Made by a program: the position numbers and the translations under genes
Part shown: in pieces, positions 35,136 to 42,309 of the stretch
How the letters are laid out: each line of letters begins with the position of its first letter
Position numbering within the stretch: position 1 is the stretch's first letter
Origin: Sphingobacteriaceae bacterium
GTDB taxonomy: Bacteria > Bacteroidota > Bacteroidia > Sphingobacteriales > Sphingobacteriaceae
Assembly: GCA_903642215.1 (NCBI GenBank)
Contig: CAHJWG010000007.1
Span: 1-64,000 of the forward strand
DNA length: 64,000 bases
Direction: 5' to 3'
Notes under the pieces: generated by a model
The model's database searches: none
The model's input: only the letters and a program-made list of their open reading frames with translations
What the model was told of the DNA's origin: nothing

Positions 35136-35174
35136 GAAAAATTTCTAAAATTAAAAGAAAAATTTCTAAATTTG
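35136..35174 (+). promoter_or_regulatory. promoter with paired operators of the toxin-antitoxin genes
   Basis: GAAAAATTTCTAAA occurs twice, at 35136-35149 and 35157-35170, exactly 21 bp apart, which is two helical turns. Each holds the palindrome AGAAA-AA-TTTCT. TAAATTTG (35167-35174) overlaps the second as a TAnnTTTG -7 box. Such a pair is what an autoregulating antitoxin would bind. Confidence 0.7.
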
Positions 35175-35192
35175 ATTTTTAAGATCAAGACG

Positions 35193-35705
35193 ATGGCTAA
35201 AAAAGAAACGACTTCTAAAAAAGTTACAGGTTCTGGTAAATCTAACAGAAAAGAAAAAGTAGTAGGCATTCATGTTGATGACAGTAAAAACTTACTGAAT
35301 GATGCGGCCGTTGCTTACCAAATTTTGTATGCCAGCCCAATTAGTTTGTTAACCAGCTCTAAAAAAGGGCTGGATGCCAAAGCAGCCATAGATTTTATAA
35401 ACCTGTCGGGTTTTAATCAGGAGCAATTCCAGGAAACGTTTAAAACCACCATAAAAACTATTCAAAATTATGATCGCCAGGAATTAAAACTGGATGCTTC
35501 TTTGAGTGAAAAACTACTTAAATCGTTCGCTTTGTTTGAAAAAGGCATCGAAGTTTTCGGATTTGTCGTAGATTTTAACAATTGGCTGCATCAACCTGCT
35601 TTTGGTTTAGGTAATCAAATTCCATTTGAAATGATGGATACAATTACGGGTATTAATTTAATTGAAGAAGAATTAGTTCGTATTGCCTATGGAGATTTAG
35701 CTTAA
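35193..35705 (+). CDS. Xre/MbcA/ParS-type antitoxin
   Basis: From ATG 35193 the protein is 170 residues; the TTG at 35172 is less likely because it lies in the promoter box. A basic, Ser/Thr-rich start (MAKKETTSKKVTGSGKS) is followed by a helical region. The C-terminal 60 or so residues (LLKSFALFEKGIEVFGFVVDFNNWLHQPAFGLGNQIPFEMM) match the MbcA/ParS/Xre toxin-binding domain (DUF2384), with the conserved W...P....G..P segment. It would neutralise the RES toxin encoded 2 bp downstream and repress its own promoter. Confidence 0.85.
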   Translation: MAKKETTSKKVTGSGKSNRKEKVVGIHVDDSKNLLNDAAVAYQILYASPISLLTSSKKGLDAKAAIDFINLSGFNQEQFQETFKTTIKTIQNYDRQELKLDASLSEKLLKSFALFEKGIEVFGFVVDFNNWLHQPAFGLGNQIPFEMMDTITGINLIEEELVRIAYGDLA

Positions 35706-35707
35706 AA

Positions 35708-36157
35708 ATGCTGGTTTATCGTATTACCTTAAACCAATATTCACAAACGCTAAAAGCTTCCGGTTTAGCAGCGCGCTGGAACCCTAATGAGGTAATGATG
35801 ATTTATACATCAGCAAGCAGATCTTTAACGTGCCTGGAAAACGTGGTGCACCGCGGTAAAATCGGTTTAACACATTTGTTTAGGATTATGACGATTGAAA
35901 TTCCGGAAACTGTTTTGATCAAAAAAATAAATTCTGCGGAATTAAATGAAAACTGGAAGAATTATGATCAGCTAAACTTCACACAAAACTTGGGTAAAAA
36001 TTGGATTGACAGCGGGGAAACGGCTGTACTGCAGGTTCCATCTTCTGTTATTGAAGAAGAGGTAAATTATTTAATCAACCCAAAGCATCCCGATTTTAAT
36101 TTTATTAAACTGATTAAAACAGATCTTTTTATTTTTGATAACCGGATTAAACTGTAA
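35708..36157 (+). CDS. RES-domain toxin (putative NAD+-depleting)
   Basis: A 149-residue RES toxin. The family's Arg, Glu and Ser are visible: Arg in GLAARWNPNEV, Glu in SRSLTCLENVVH, and Ser in QVPSSVIEEEVNYLINPKHPDF. RES toxins of the MbcT/ResT type degrade NAD+ by phosphorolysis or hydrolysis. It lies 2 bp after its antitoxin in the usual order. The stop codon overlaps a motif copy. Confidence 0.88.
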   Translation: MLVYRITLNQYSQTLKASGLAARWNPNEVMMIYTSASRSLTCLENVVHRGKIGLTHLFRIMTIEIPETVLIKKINSAELNENWKNYDQLNFTQNLGKNWIDSGETAVLQVPSSVIEEEVNYLINPKHPDFNFIKLIKTDLFIFDNRIKL

Positions 36158-36180
36158 TACTTCTTTTATCGCCTTAAAAT
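36157..36180 (+). repeat. interspersed motif joining stop and start codons, ATACTTC type
   Basis: Core ATACTTCTTTTATC, gap GCC, tail TTAAAATG. It begins in the RES TAA and ends in the ATG of the next gene. It shares 20 identical bases with the in-gene copy at 36397. Confidence 0.8.
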
Positions 36181-36955
36181 GCGCATTACTTTAGTTGGTT
36201 CGGGCAATGTAGCTACACATCTCGGTACCGCATTTAAAAATGCCGGCCATCAAATTGTACAAGTTTGGAGCCGTAACTTGCAACATGCTGCGTTGCTTGC
36301 CTATTACGTAAGGGCAGAACCGATTGATAATTTAGCTGATATTTGTGCGGATACTGATCTCATCGTCATCTCTTTAAAAGATGATGCTTTGGAGGAAGTT
36401 GCTTCTTTTATCGCCTTAAAAAATGTATTGGTTGTACATACTTGCGGTTCGGTAAGTATGCAAACTTTGGAAAAGTATTTTGATACTTGCGGCGTTTTTT
36501 ATCCGCTGCAAACTTTTTCTAAGAATCGTGAATTGGATTTTAGTTCTGTACCGCTTTGCATAGAAAGTACCGATAAAAACAGTACGCAACTTTTGCTTGT
36601 ATTGGGGAAAACTATCAGTAAAAGTGTAAATTACATTGATTCAAATCAGCGTAAAACCTTACATCTTGCAGCTGTTTTTGCATGCAATTTCCCTAATAAT
36701 TTATATGCAATTGCTGCCGGTTTATTGAAAGAACAGCAGTTGGATTTCGATTTATTAAAGCCGCTGATTTTAGAAACTGCTTTAAAAGTTCAGGAGTTTT
36801 TACCGGAAGAAGTACAAACCGGGCCGGCAACCCGTCGGGACGAAAAAACCATGAACGCGCATTTGAGTTTATTGCAGCAACACCCGGAATTGCAGGAAAT
36901 TTACCGGCTGCTTAGTCAGGCTATAATCAAAATGGATAAATCCAATTCAGCCTGA
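36179..36955 (+). CDS. DUF2520 / Rossmann-like dehydrogenase-fold protein
   Basis: The 258-residue protein has an NAD(P)-binding N-terminus (ITLVGSGNVATHLG) and a C-terminal all-helical half (HLAAVFACNFPNNLYAIAAGLL), the layout of the DUF2520 family, distantly related to NADP oxidoreductases such as pyrroline-5-carboxylate reductase. Substrate is unknown. It begins in a motif copy right after the toxin gene, and shares with it no obvious function. Another copy of the same motif lies at 36397 (VASFIALK). Confidence 0.85.
   Translation: MRITLVGSGNVATHLGTAFKNAGHQIVQVWSRNLQHAALLAYYVRAEPIDNLADICADTDLIVISLKDDALEEVASFIALKNVLVVHTCGSVSMQTLEKYFDTCGVFYPLQTFSKNRELDFSSVPLCIESTDKNSTQLLLVLGKTISKSVNYIDSNQRKTLHLAAVFACNFPNNLYAIAAGLLKEQQLDFDLLKPLILETALKVQEFLPEEVQTGPATRRDEKTMNAHLSLLQQHPELQEIYRLLSQAIIKMDKSNSA
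36397..36423 (+). repeat. interspersed motif inside a gene, TGCTTC type
   Basis: TTGCTTCTTTTATC, gap GCC, tail TTAAAAAAT within the DUF2520 gene, encoding ASFIALK. Twenty bases are identical to the copy at 36157. Confidence 0.7.
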
Positions 36956-36966
36956 ACTAAAATTAT

Positions 36967-36974
36967 TACTTTTG
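36967..36974 (+). promoter_or_regulatory. -7 box immediately before the ferredoxin gene
   Basis: TACTTTTG fits TAnnTTTG and ends six bases before ATG 36981, so the transcript may be leaderless. Confidence 0.5.
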
Positions 36975-36980
36975 CACGTC

Positions 36981-37313
36981 ATGGAAATTTATACCGTTAG
37001 GATTAACTTTGAAAAAGCAGGAGTGCAAACCGTTAATTTGCCGATTGCCGAAGGAGAATCTGTTTTGGATGTTTGCCTGGAAAACGGCATCGACCTGCAG
37101 CATAATTGCGGCGGCGTTTGCGGATGCAGCACTTGCCATATTTATGTGAACAGCGGAATAGATAATCTACAGGAAATTTCCGACAAGGAAGAAGATTTTA
37201 TTGATCGCGCCGTTAACCCGCGCATTACTTCCCGTTTAGGCTGCCAATGTGTAATGATTGATGGTGATATTGAAGTAACTATTCCAGACCAGTCCCAGTT
37301 TTTTGGGCATTAA
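36981..37313 (+). CDS. 2Fe-2S ferredoxin (ISC/adrenodoxin type)
   Basis: The 110-residue ferredoxin has the cluster ligands Cys43, Cys49, Cys52 (HNCGGVCGCSTC) and Cys88 (SRLGCQC), spaced C-x5-C-x2-C-xn-C as in Fdx/adrenodoxin. One extra Cys sits inside the loop. I prefer ATG 36981 over the TTG at 36972, which overlaps the -7 box. It likely supplies electrons for iron-sulfur cluster assembly. iscX follows 18 bp later, and no isc scaffold or desulfurase is adjacent. Confidence 0.93.
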   Translation: MEIYTVRINFEKAGVQTVNLPIAEGESVLDVCLENGIDLQHNCGGVCGCSTCHIYVNSGIDNLQEISDKEEDFIDRAVNPRITSRLGCQCVMIDGDIEVTIPDQSQFFGH

Positions 37314-37331
37314 AATTTTCAAGAATTTAAT

Positions 37332-37574
37332 ATGTTGAATAAAGATTTTGCCCTGCCCATTCATTGGAACGATTACGAAGACATTGCAATGAGTTTGTAC
37401 GAGAAATTCGGAGATGATTTTAACGATTCCAAAATTTACCGTTTACGCTTTACAGATTTGCTGGAATGGGTGCTTTCGCTGCCAAATTTTGTGGGCAAAC
37501 GCGAAGAAAGCAACGAAGGCCATTTAGAGCAAATCCAAACCGCCTGGGCTTACGAGTGGCGGGATAATCAGTAG
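37332..37574 (+). CDS. iscX: IscX (Fe-S assembly accessory, YfhJ)
   Basis: An 80-residue acidic protein. The family pattern is complete: W.DYEDIAMSLYEKF, the acid-rich segment, RFTDLLEWVLSLPNF and the end EHLEQIQ.AWAYEW (here GHLEQIQTAWAYEW). IscX binds IscS and iron and tunes cluster assembly in the ISC system. Pairing with ferredoxin preserves the last two genes of the E. coli isc operon. Confidence 0.93.
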   Translation: MLNKDFALPIHWNDYEDIAMSLYEKFGDDFNDSKIYRLRFTDLLEWVLSLPNFVGKREESNEGHLEQIQTAWAYEWRDNQ

Positions 37575-37587
37575 CAGAATTAGTATA

Positions 37588-37676
37588 AAGTAGTTAGTAT
37601 CAAATATCAAGATACTGTAATCGGTGCTGTTTTGTTAAAATATTTCTTGATACTAAATACTCGATACTAAATACTT
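37588..37676. repeat. palindromic intergenic repeat, TTGATACTAAATACT family (copy 1)
   Basis: AGTATCAAATATCAAGATA (37596-37614) and TTCTTGATACTAAATACT plus a second GATACTAAATACT (37645-37674) are imperfect inverted arms. A related copy is at 58635. It fills the spacer before kdsC. Confidence 0.78.
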
Positions 37677-37685
37677 ATTTCCTCT

Positions 37686-38201
37686 ATGTATCTCGAAAAA
37701 TTAAAACACATAAAAGCTTTTATTTTTGATGTTGACGGCGTTTTAACCAATGGCGATATCACGGTTACCGGCGAAGGCGACCAAATAAGGCATTTTAACG
37801 TAAAAGATGGTTATGCCATTAACCACGCCATTAAGTCAGGTTTTTATATAGCCACTATTTCCGGCGGCCATTCTCGCGGTGTTTTATCGCGGTTAAATGG
37901 TTTGGGTGTGAAAGATGTTTTTATGGGGATTAGCCATAAACTGGAAGTTTACGAACGTGTTGTAGCTGATATGCAATTGAACCCGGAAGAAATTTTATAC
38001 ATGGGCGACGATATTCCGGATTTGGATGTGATGAAAAAAGTTGGTTTGCCTACTTGTCCGGCTGATGCTTGTGAAGAAGTTAAAGCTGTTGCGGCATACA
38101 TTTCACCAATTATGGGCGGGAAAGGTTGCGTGCGCGATGTAATTGAAAAAGTGCTGAAAATCCAGGACAAATGGATGAAGGAAAACGCAACGAGTTTTTA
38201 G
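37686..38201 (+). CDS. kdsC: 3-deoxy-D-manno-octulosonate 8-phosphate phosphatase
   Basis: The 171-residue HAD-IIIC phosphatase has the nucleophile motif DVDGVLTNG, motif II ATISGGHSRG, the Lys in FMGISHKLE and motif IV MGDDIPDLDVM. It lacks a cap domain, as KdsC does, and acts as a tetramer to make Kdo for lipid A core. It lies upstream of maf on the same strand. Confidence 0.93.
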   Translation: MYLEKLKHIKAFIFDVDGVLTNGDITVTGEGDQIRHFNVKDGYAINHAIKSGFYIATISGGHSRGVLSRLNGLGVKDVFMGISHKLEVYERVVADMQLNPEEILYMGDDIPDLDVMKKVGLPTCPADACEEVKAVAAYISPIMGGKGCVRDVIEKVLKIQDKWMKENATSF

Positions 38202-38249
38202 TTAGAGGTAAAAGGATAAAGGTTAAAGAGTAAAAGGTAACCGCGTTGT

Positions 38250-38281
38250 CCACCTCTCTTTTGGAGAGGGCCGTGGTGAGG
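38250..38281. repeat. GC-rich hairpin repeat CCACCTCTC...
   Basis: CCACCTCTC-TTTT-GGAGAGG then GTGGTGAGG forms a compact hairpin in the spacer between kdsC and maf. A purine-rich A/G run precedes it. It looks like a short mobile or REP-like palindrome. Confidence 0.7.
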
Positions 38282-38294
38282 CTTAAATTATATT

Positions 38295-38867
38295 ATGCAA
38301 AAATTCCCGCCCATAATTCTCGCTTCCAAATCGCCAAGACGGCAGGAATTACTTCGTTTAATGAACTTTAATTTTCGGATCGTTTTAAAGGAAGTAGACG
38401 AATCCTATCCGGAGAATCTCAAACCGGAAGAAATTGCTGTTTTTATCGCCCAAAAAAAGGCAGCTGCTTTTGATGAAATTGTAGATGATGAAATTGTAAT
38501 TACGGCAGATACCATCGTTTCAATTGATGATCAAATTTTGGGCAAACCGGAAACTCCCGAACATGCCGTTGCGATGCTGCAACTACTTTCCGGGCGAAAA
38601 CATCAGGTGATTACCGGCGTAAGTTTGCTGTACAAACATCGGCAGAATACTTTTTTTGATGTTTCCGAAGTGCTTTTCCGCCCGCTTCTGGATGAAGAAA
38701 TAAATTATTACGTAGAAAATTTTAATCCTTTGGATAAAGCCGGTGCTTACGGCATCCAGGAATGGATCGGCTTAACAGGAATCCAGCGAATTGAAGGTTC
38801 TTACACCAATGTGGTTGGTTTGCCAACGGAAAAATTGTATCAGCAATTAACAGCTATCAGCAGTTAG
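38295..38867 (+). CDS. maf: Maf-like nucleoside triphosphate pyrophosphatase
   Basis: A 190-residue protein with the Maf N-terminal signature LASKSPRRQELL, the catalytic TADTIVSIDD, the substrate-binding EHAVAMLQLLSGRKHQVITGV and the late DKAGAYGIQEWIG. It hydrolyses non-canonical NTPs or dTTP/UTP and is linked to septum inhibition in other bacteria. It is convergent with the ppx-type gene, only 3 bp apart. Confidence 0.94.
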   Translation: MQKFPPIILASKSPRRQELLRLMNFNFRIVLKEVDESYPENLKPEEIAVFIAQKKAAAFDEIVDDEIVITADTIVSIDDQILGKPETPEHAVAMLQLLSGRKHQVITGVSLLYKHRQNTFFDVSEVLFRPLLDEEINYYVENFNPLDKAGAYGIQEWIGLTGIQRIEGSYTNVVGLPTEKLYQQLTAISS

Positions 38868-38870
38868 CTT

Positions 38871-39797
38871 TTAGCAATCAGCTTCCGCTAAAACACCTTC
38901 TTTCAAAGAATAGGTAGTCATGCTTAACTTTTCGATTTTCAGTTTTTGCATGATAAAAACAGTAACAAGCGAAGCCACAACAATCATATCAACCCGAAGC
39001 GGAATAATGCTTTTTTTAGCCAACCTTTCCTGGTGGCTGGAATACTGTAGCCAAATCGCAATCTTATTAAAATCATCAATCAAAAAATTATAAGTTTTAA
39101 TTTGATGAATATCAAACAGATTACCTTTTTCAACCTCGATCATCTCCGCATACGTTTCAAAAGAACCGGCCGAACCGATTAGCTGGCTTATATCCTGATT
39201 TTTAACCGATAAAAACAGTATCTGTAATTGTTCTTCTAAATATTGGTTTAGTTTGATTTTGTTCCCGGTAGTAATCGGGTCGGTTTGATGAAAAAGCTGT
39301 CGCAGCCGTTGTACACCGATTTCAAAACTCTGCTTCCAAAAAATCTGCTGTTCGTCACATAAAATAAATTCTACACTGCCGCCGCCGATATCCAAAATCA
39401 AAGCTTTCTCTGCGGATAAAGCACCGGCAGCTTTAACGCCCTGATAAATATATTGTGCTTCTTTTAAGCCATCAATTACTTCAATCGCAATTCCGGTTTT
39501 GTTTTTTACTTCGTTTACAAAATCCTGTCCGTTTTTGGTGCTACGGATTGCTGATGTTGCAATTGCCCGCACTTGCCATGCTTCTTTTAACCGTATTTTT
39601 TCGGCAAATAATTCCATCGTTTTGATGCCGCGTTCAAATGCTTTGGCCTTAATTAAACCACCTTTCATGCCGCCTTCGCCTAACTTTACGGCTTCGGTAA
39701 GATGCAGGATTTCGGCAAATCCGTTTCCGGTCTTATCCGCAATCAGCAAATGAAAGGTGTTTGTGCCAAGGTCCATCACGGCGATACGCTGGTTCAT
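38871..39797 (-). CDS. Ppx/GppA-type exopolyphosphatase
   Basis: The 308-residue protein has the ASKHA-fold phosphate loop AVMDLGTNTFHLLIAD, the second phosphate loop LILDIGGGSVEFIL and the Glu in LREGVLAE-like end (YSLKEGVLAE). Length matches the short Ppx/GppA form without a C-terminal HD domain. It degrades polyphosphate or (p)ppGpp. Three motif-like copies occur within the gene, one (39197-39222) full length. Confidence 0.9.
   Translation of the reverse strand: MNQRIAVMDLGTNTFHLLIADKTGNGFAEILHLTEAVKLGEGGMKGGLIKAKAFERGIKTMELFAEKIRLKEAWQVRAIATSAIRSTKNGQDFVNEVKNKTGIAIEVIDGLKEAQYIYQGVKAAGALSAEKALILDIGGGSVEFILCDEQQIFWKQSFEIGVQRLRQLFHQTDPITTGNKIKLNQYLEEQLQILFLSVKNQDISQLIGSAGSFETYAEMIEVEKGNLFDIHQIKTYNFLIDDFNKIAIWLQYSSHQERLAKKSIIPLRVDMIVVASLVTVFIMQKLKIEKLSMTTYSLKEGVLAEADC
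39197..39222 (-). repeat. interspersed motif inside a gene, full length, ATACTGT type
   Basis: Minus-strand core GATACTGTTTTTATC, gap GGT, tail TAAAAATC within the ppx-type gene, encoding ILFLSVKN in the sense frame. It is as good as any intergenic copy. Confidence 0.75.
39455..39477 (+). repeat. interspersed motif core inside a gene
   Basis: GTGCTTCTTTTAAGCC with a weak tail, in the ppx-type gene. Confidence 0.4.
39577..39600 (+). repeat. interspersed motif core inside a gene
   Basis: CATGCTTCTTTTAACC with T-rich tail TATTTTT, in the ppx-type gene (RLKEAW). Confidence 0.5.
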
Positions 39798-39863
39798 AAA
39801 CGAAGATGCTGAAATAATCTGTGGGATAAAACAAGTACTTGGTGTTTAAATAAATAATCAGCA

Positions 39864-39888
39864 GATACTGTTTTACCGGTTAAAAATG
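39864..39888 (+). repeat. interspersed motif, ATACTGT type
   Basis: Core GATACTGTTTTACC (one T fewer), gap GGT, tail TAAAAATG, in the divergent spacer after ppx start. Confidence 0.72.
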
Positions 39889-39899
39889 TGAAGATTGTT

Positions 39900-40000
39900 T
39901 TGGGCGTGTCCCTGCGGGTCGGGCTTTACACTACAAGTCCTCGCTGCGCTGCGGGCTTTCCGTTGCAATCCCTCACGCTTACAAAGCGAGGTTGCAAAAG
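39900..40000. repeat. GC-rich intergenic repeat (GGGCTTTCCG/CTCGCTGCG family)
   Basis: A GC-rich block in AT-rich spacer: GGGCGTGTCCCTGCGGGTC, two partly repeated GGGCTTT units, then CAATCCCTCACGCTTACAAA and GCGAGGTTGC. Internal arms pair (CTCGCTGCG/CGCTGCGGG, CTCAC...GCGAGG). It resembles a multi-copy intergenic element. Only one copy is present here. Confidence 0.6.
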
Positions 40001-40106
40001 CCTTGTTCTGTTTTAAAAACTTACTCACAAATTGTCTAAAAGTTTAACGATGTAAAATGTAAACCTATCTATTTTAACTACGTTGTACCTCAAAATAACT
40101 TATAAA

Positions 40107-40463
40107 ATGGCAGAGACTCACACAGAAGCGGAACACATAGAAAAAACTATTGGCGCTTTAGAAAACAGTATTGAAAAAGAAACCGCAACCGGTTCATCAA
40201 CCGGCATTACCAGCTGGATTAAAACTTTAACCGAGCACAAAGGCTTCCAAACCATTGTACATGATTTAGAGAAATTAAAAGAAGCTGTTGCCGATAAAGA
40301 CGGTAAAAAAATCTACACGTTACTTGAAAAATTGGGTGATGAAACGGTAAAAGCAGCAGACAAAGCAGAAGGTAAAGAGAGTGCCTCAATCAAAAATTTA
40401 GGTAAATCTCTATTAAAAGGTGCTAAATTGGTTAAAAAATTAACCGGAGAAGAAGCTAAGTAA
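40107..40463 (+). CDS. small helical charged protein, unknown
   Basis: From ATG 40107 the protein is 118 residues, rich in Lys, Glu, Thr and Ala, with no signal or membrane helix (GFQTIVHDLEKLKEAVADKDGKKIYTLLEKLGDETVKAAD). It looks all-helical and acidic/basic alternating, and could be a small structural or stress protein. The upstream open frame from 40083 adds eight residues. A terminator follows. I do not recognise a named family. Confidence 0.65.
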   Translation: MAETHTEAEHIEKTIGALENSIEKETATGSSTGITSWIKTLTEHKGFQTIVHDLEKLKEAVADKDGKKIYTLLEKLGDETVKAADKAEGKESASIKNLGKSLLKGAKLVKKLTGEEAK

Positions 40464-40480
40464 CATTTGCTACTGCGTTA

Positions 40481-40510
40481 AAAACCTACCCGGCTTGGGT
40501 AGGTTTTTTT
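40481..40510 (+). terminator. intrinsic terminator after the helical protein gene
   Basis: AAAACCTACC and GGGTAGGTTTT with loop CGGCTT, followed by a T-run. Confidence 0.9.
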
Positions 40511-40818
40511 GTTATAGTAATTTTCATAATTTGCCGGTAAGCCAGTTTCATAGCATTTTAACTATCATTCGGGGCGCAAAGCATTGGCTCCGTTTAGAGA
40601 AACCCGCACGGGTAAATGCCAAGATTATTAAGTTTCTGGGTAATGAAGGTTAATTAAATTGCTAAAGGTAACAATGGTAAATCGATTTACGCGATTAACA
40701 ATATAATAACGCTTTTTAAATAAATTCGGAGGATATTTCGGAGGTATTAACCGTGCCGGTTTGGCTACAAATCATTCTTGCCGAACACGTAATTAATCTT
40801 TTGTAATAGTCGCCGGCC

Positions 40819-40826
40819 TACTTTTG
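40819..40826 (+). promoter_or_regulatory. -7 promoter box before a small ORF
   Basis: TACTTTTG matches TAnnTTTG exactly. TTTG at 40800-40803 is a possible -33, though the 15-bp gap is short. Confidence 0.4.
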
Positions 40827-40863
40827 CGCCGGGTTAAAAGTAGTTTTTTAGCCACTAATTAAA

Positions 40864-40983
40864 ATGGCAGAGCCTTTTCCGCCAAATCTTCAAGTACCTA
40901 AAAAGGGTGGCTATTTTGAAGGAATATTAATCTATATTATAGCCACCACGCATTTAAGAACAGTACTAAATACTGCTGCGTAA
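40864..40983 (+). CDS. possible 39-residue peptide
   Basis: ATG 40864 to TAA 40981-40983 gives a peptide with a Pro-rich start (MAEPFPPNLQVPKKGGYF), one hydrophobic stretch (ILIYIIATT) and a short polar end. It follows an exact -7 box by 37 bp. No family is recognised, and it may be chance. Confidence 0.35.
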   Translation: MAEPFPPNLQVPKKGGYFEGILIYIIATTHLRTVLNTAA

Positions 40984-41083
40984 TATGTAATAAAAAAGTA
41001 GAAACATCAGATTTAAAACCAAACAAAACGCAATAGAATTTTGTCTAAAACGATATTTAAGGCTCATTTATAATACTTTATAT

Positions 41084-42286
41084 ATGCAATTTAAAAAATA
41101 TTCTTGTTATCTGGCAGTATTGCCACTTGTTTTTGCAACCATCCATACTAAAGCACAAAAAGGCTTGCCTGCTAAAGAAAAATTTACAGCAACTGTAGGC
41201 ACCAATTACCCGGCACATGTTGATTTTAAGGAAAACATGGTCAACAATATAAAGGTTCCGGCCGGTTTTAAAGTGGCTGTTGCGGCAACCGGTTTAGGTA
41301 AACCGAGGATTATGGCCGTGCGCGAAGATGGCTCGATGTATGTAACGCGCCGCGATGTTGGCGATGTGCTTCTTTTATCGGATAAAAATGGTGACGGCCG
41401 TTTCGATGATTTAAAAACAGTTTGGACAAAGTTTCCGGATGTGCACGGTATCACGATTCACGACGGATTTTTATATCTGGCATCAAGTAAAGAGTTGAAA
41501 AGGGCAAAAATCCAGCCCGACGGAATGCTGCAGGATACCACTACTTTATTTAAAGATATGCCGGACGGCGGGCAGCACGATAACCGCATGTTAGGATTTG
41601 GGCCGGATGGAATGTTATATATTACCGTTGGAAGTGATTGTAACGATTGCGCCGAAACAAACCCCGAAAATGCAACGCTTTTACAAGTAAAACCGGATGG
41701 CAGCAGTCGCCGGATTTTTGCCCGCGGTTTGCGCAATACAATTGGTTTCGACTGGCAGCCGGTAACCAAGGAAATTTGGGCTTGCGATATGGGAACAGAC
41801 TGGCGCGGCGATGAAATCCCGCCGGAAGAACTTAATAGAATTGTAGATGGCGGCCATTACGGCTGGCCGCAGGTTTATGGCAAACAGCAGGTTGATGTAA
41901 CGCGCGAAGACCCTTTAGGAACTACCAAAGAAGCTTTTGCCAAAACAACAATACCAGCCGTGATGACGTTTCCGGCGCACAGCGCACCGATTGATTTTAA
42001 ATTTATCGGTAACATAAAAGGCTTTCCGCAGGAGTATAAAGAAGATGCTTTGGTAACATGGCACGGCAGCTGGAATCGTTCAAAACCGGAAGGTTACAAG
42101 GTGCAACGCATACATTTTGTAAACGGAAAGCCGATTTCTGTTGATGATTTCTTTACGGGTTTCCTAAACAATTCAAACAATACACGTTTTGGCCGCCCGG
42201 TTGCGCTGGCTTATTCTAACAAAGGCGATTTATATATTTCTGATGATGAAAACGGTGTAATTTATCGCGTTTACGCCAGTCGTTAA
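41084..42286 (+). CDS. secreted PQQ-dependent sugar dehydrogenase-like beta propeller
   Basis: The 400-residue protein has a signal peptide (YLAVLPLVFATIHTKAQ). Its six-bladed propeller is of the soluble glucose/sorbosone dehydrogenase type: DVHGITIHDGFLYLASS, GQHDNRMLGFGPDGMLYITVGS, FARGLRNTIGFDWQP and DEIPPEELNRIVDGGHYGWP. The His and Arg in the HGI and LRN positions are the PQQ-site residues. It probably oxidises sugars in the periplasm. The next gene is another secreted propeller, 23 bp away. Confidence 0.88.
   Translation: MQFKKYSCYLAVLPLVFATIHTKAQKGLPAKEKFTATVGTNYPAHVDFKENMVNNIKVPAGFKVAVAATGLGKPRIMAVREDGSMYVTRRDVGDVLLLSDKNGDGRFDDLKTVWTKFPDVHGITIHDGFLYLASSKELKRAKIQPDGMLQDTTTLFKDMPDGGQHDNRMLGFGPDGMLYITVGSDCNDCAETNPENATLLQVKPDGSSRRIFARGLRNTIGFDWQPVTKEIWACDMGTDWRGDEIPPEELNRIVDGGHYGWPQVYGKQQVDVTREDPLGTTKEAFAKTTIPAVMTFPAHSAPIDFKFIGNIKGFPQEYKEDALVTWHGSWNRSKPEGYKVQRIHFVNGKPISVDDFFTGFLNNSNNTRFGRPVALAYSNKGDLYISDDENGVIYRVYASR
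41366..41390 (+). repeat. interspersed motif inside a gene, GTGCTTC type
   Basis: GTGCTTCTTTTATC, gap GGA, tail TAAAAATGG, encoding VLLLSDKNG within the sugar dehydrogenase gene. The frame differs from the IKEA-type copies. Confidence 0.6.
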
Positions 42287-42309
42287 TTTAACTTCAAAAC
42301 TAAAATCAG

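Larger units (their letters stand above)
40464..41083. other. 620-bp intergenic region before the sugar dehydrogenase gene
   Basis: It opens with a strong terminator, then shows no recognisable gene up to a possible 39-codon ORF (40864-40983) preceded by a TAnnTTTG box. The segment 40560-40800 has higher GC than its flanks (GGGGCGCAAAGCATTGGCTC, CCCGCACGGGTAAATGCC) but does not fit a tRNA or known riboswitch to my eye. Confidence 0.5.

Noticed and set aside
40560..40700. tRNA or riboswitch in the GC-richer spacer
   Set aside because: No cloverleaf or known aptamer pattern could be traced by eye.
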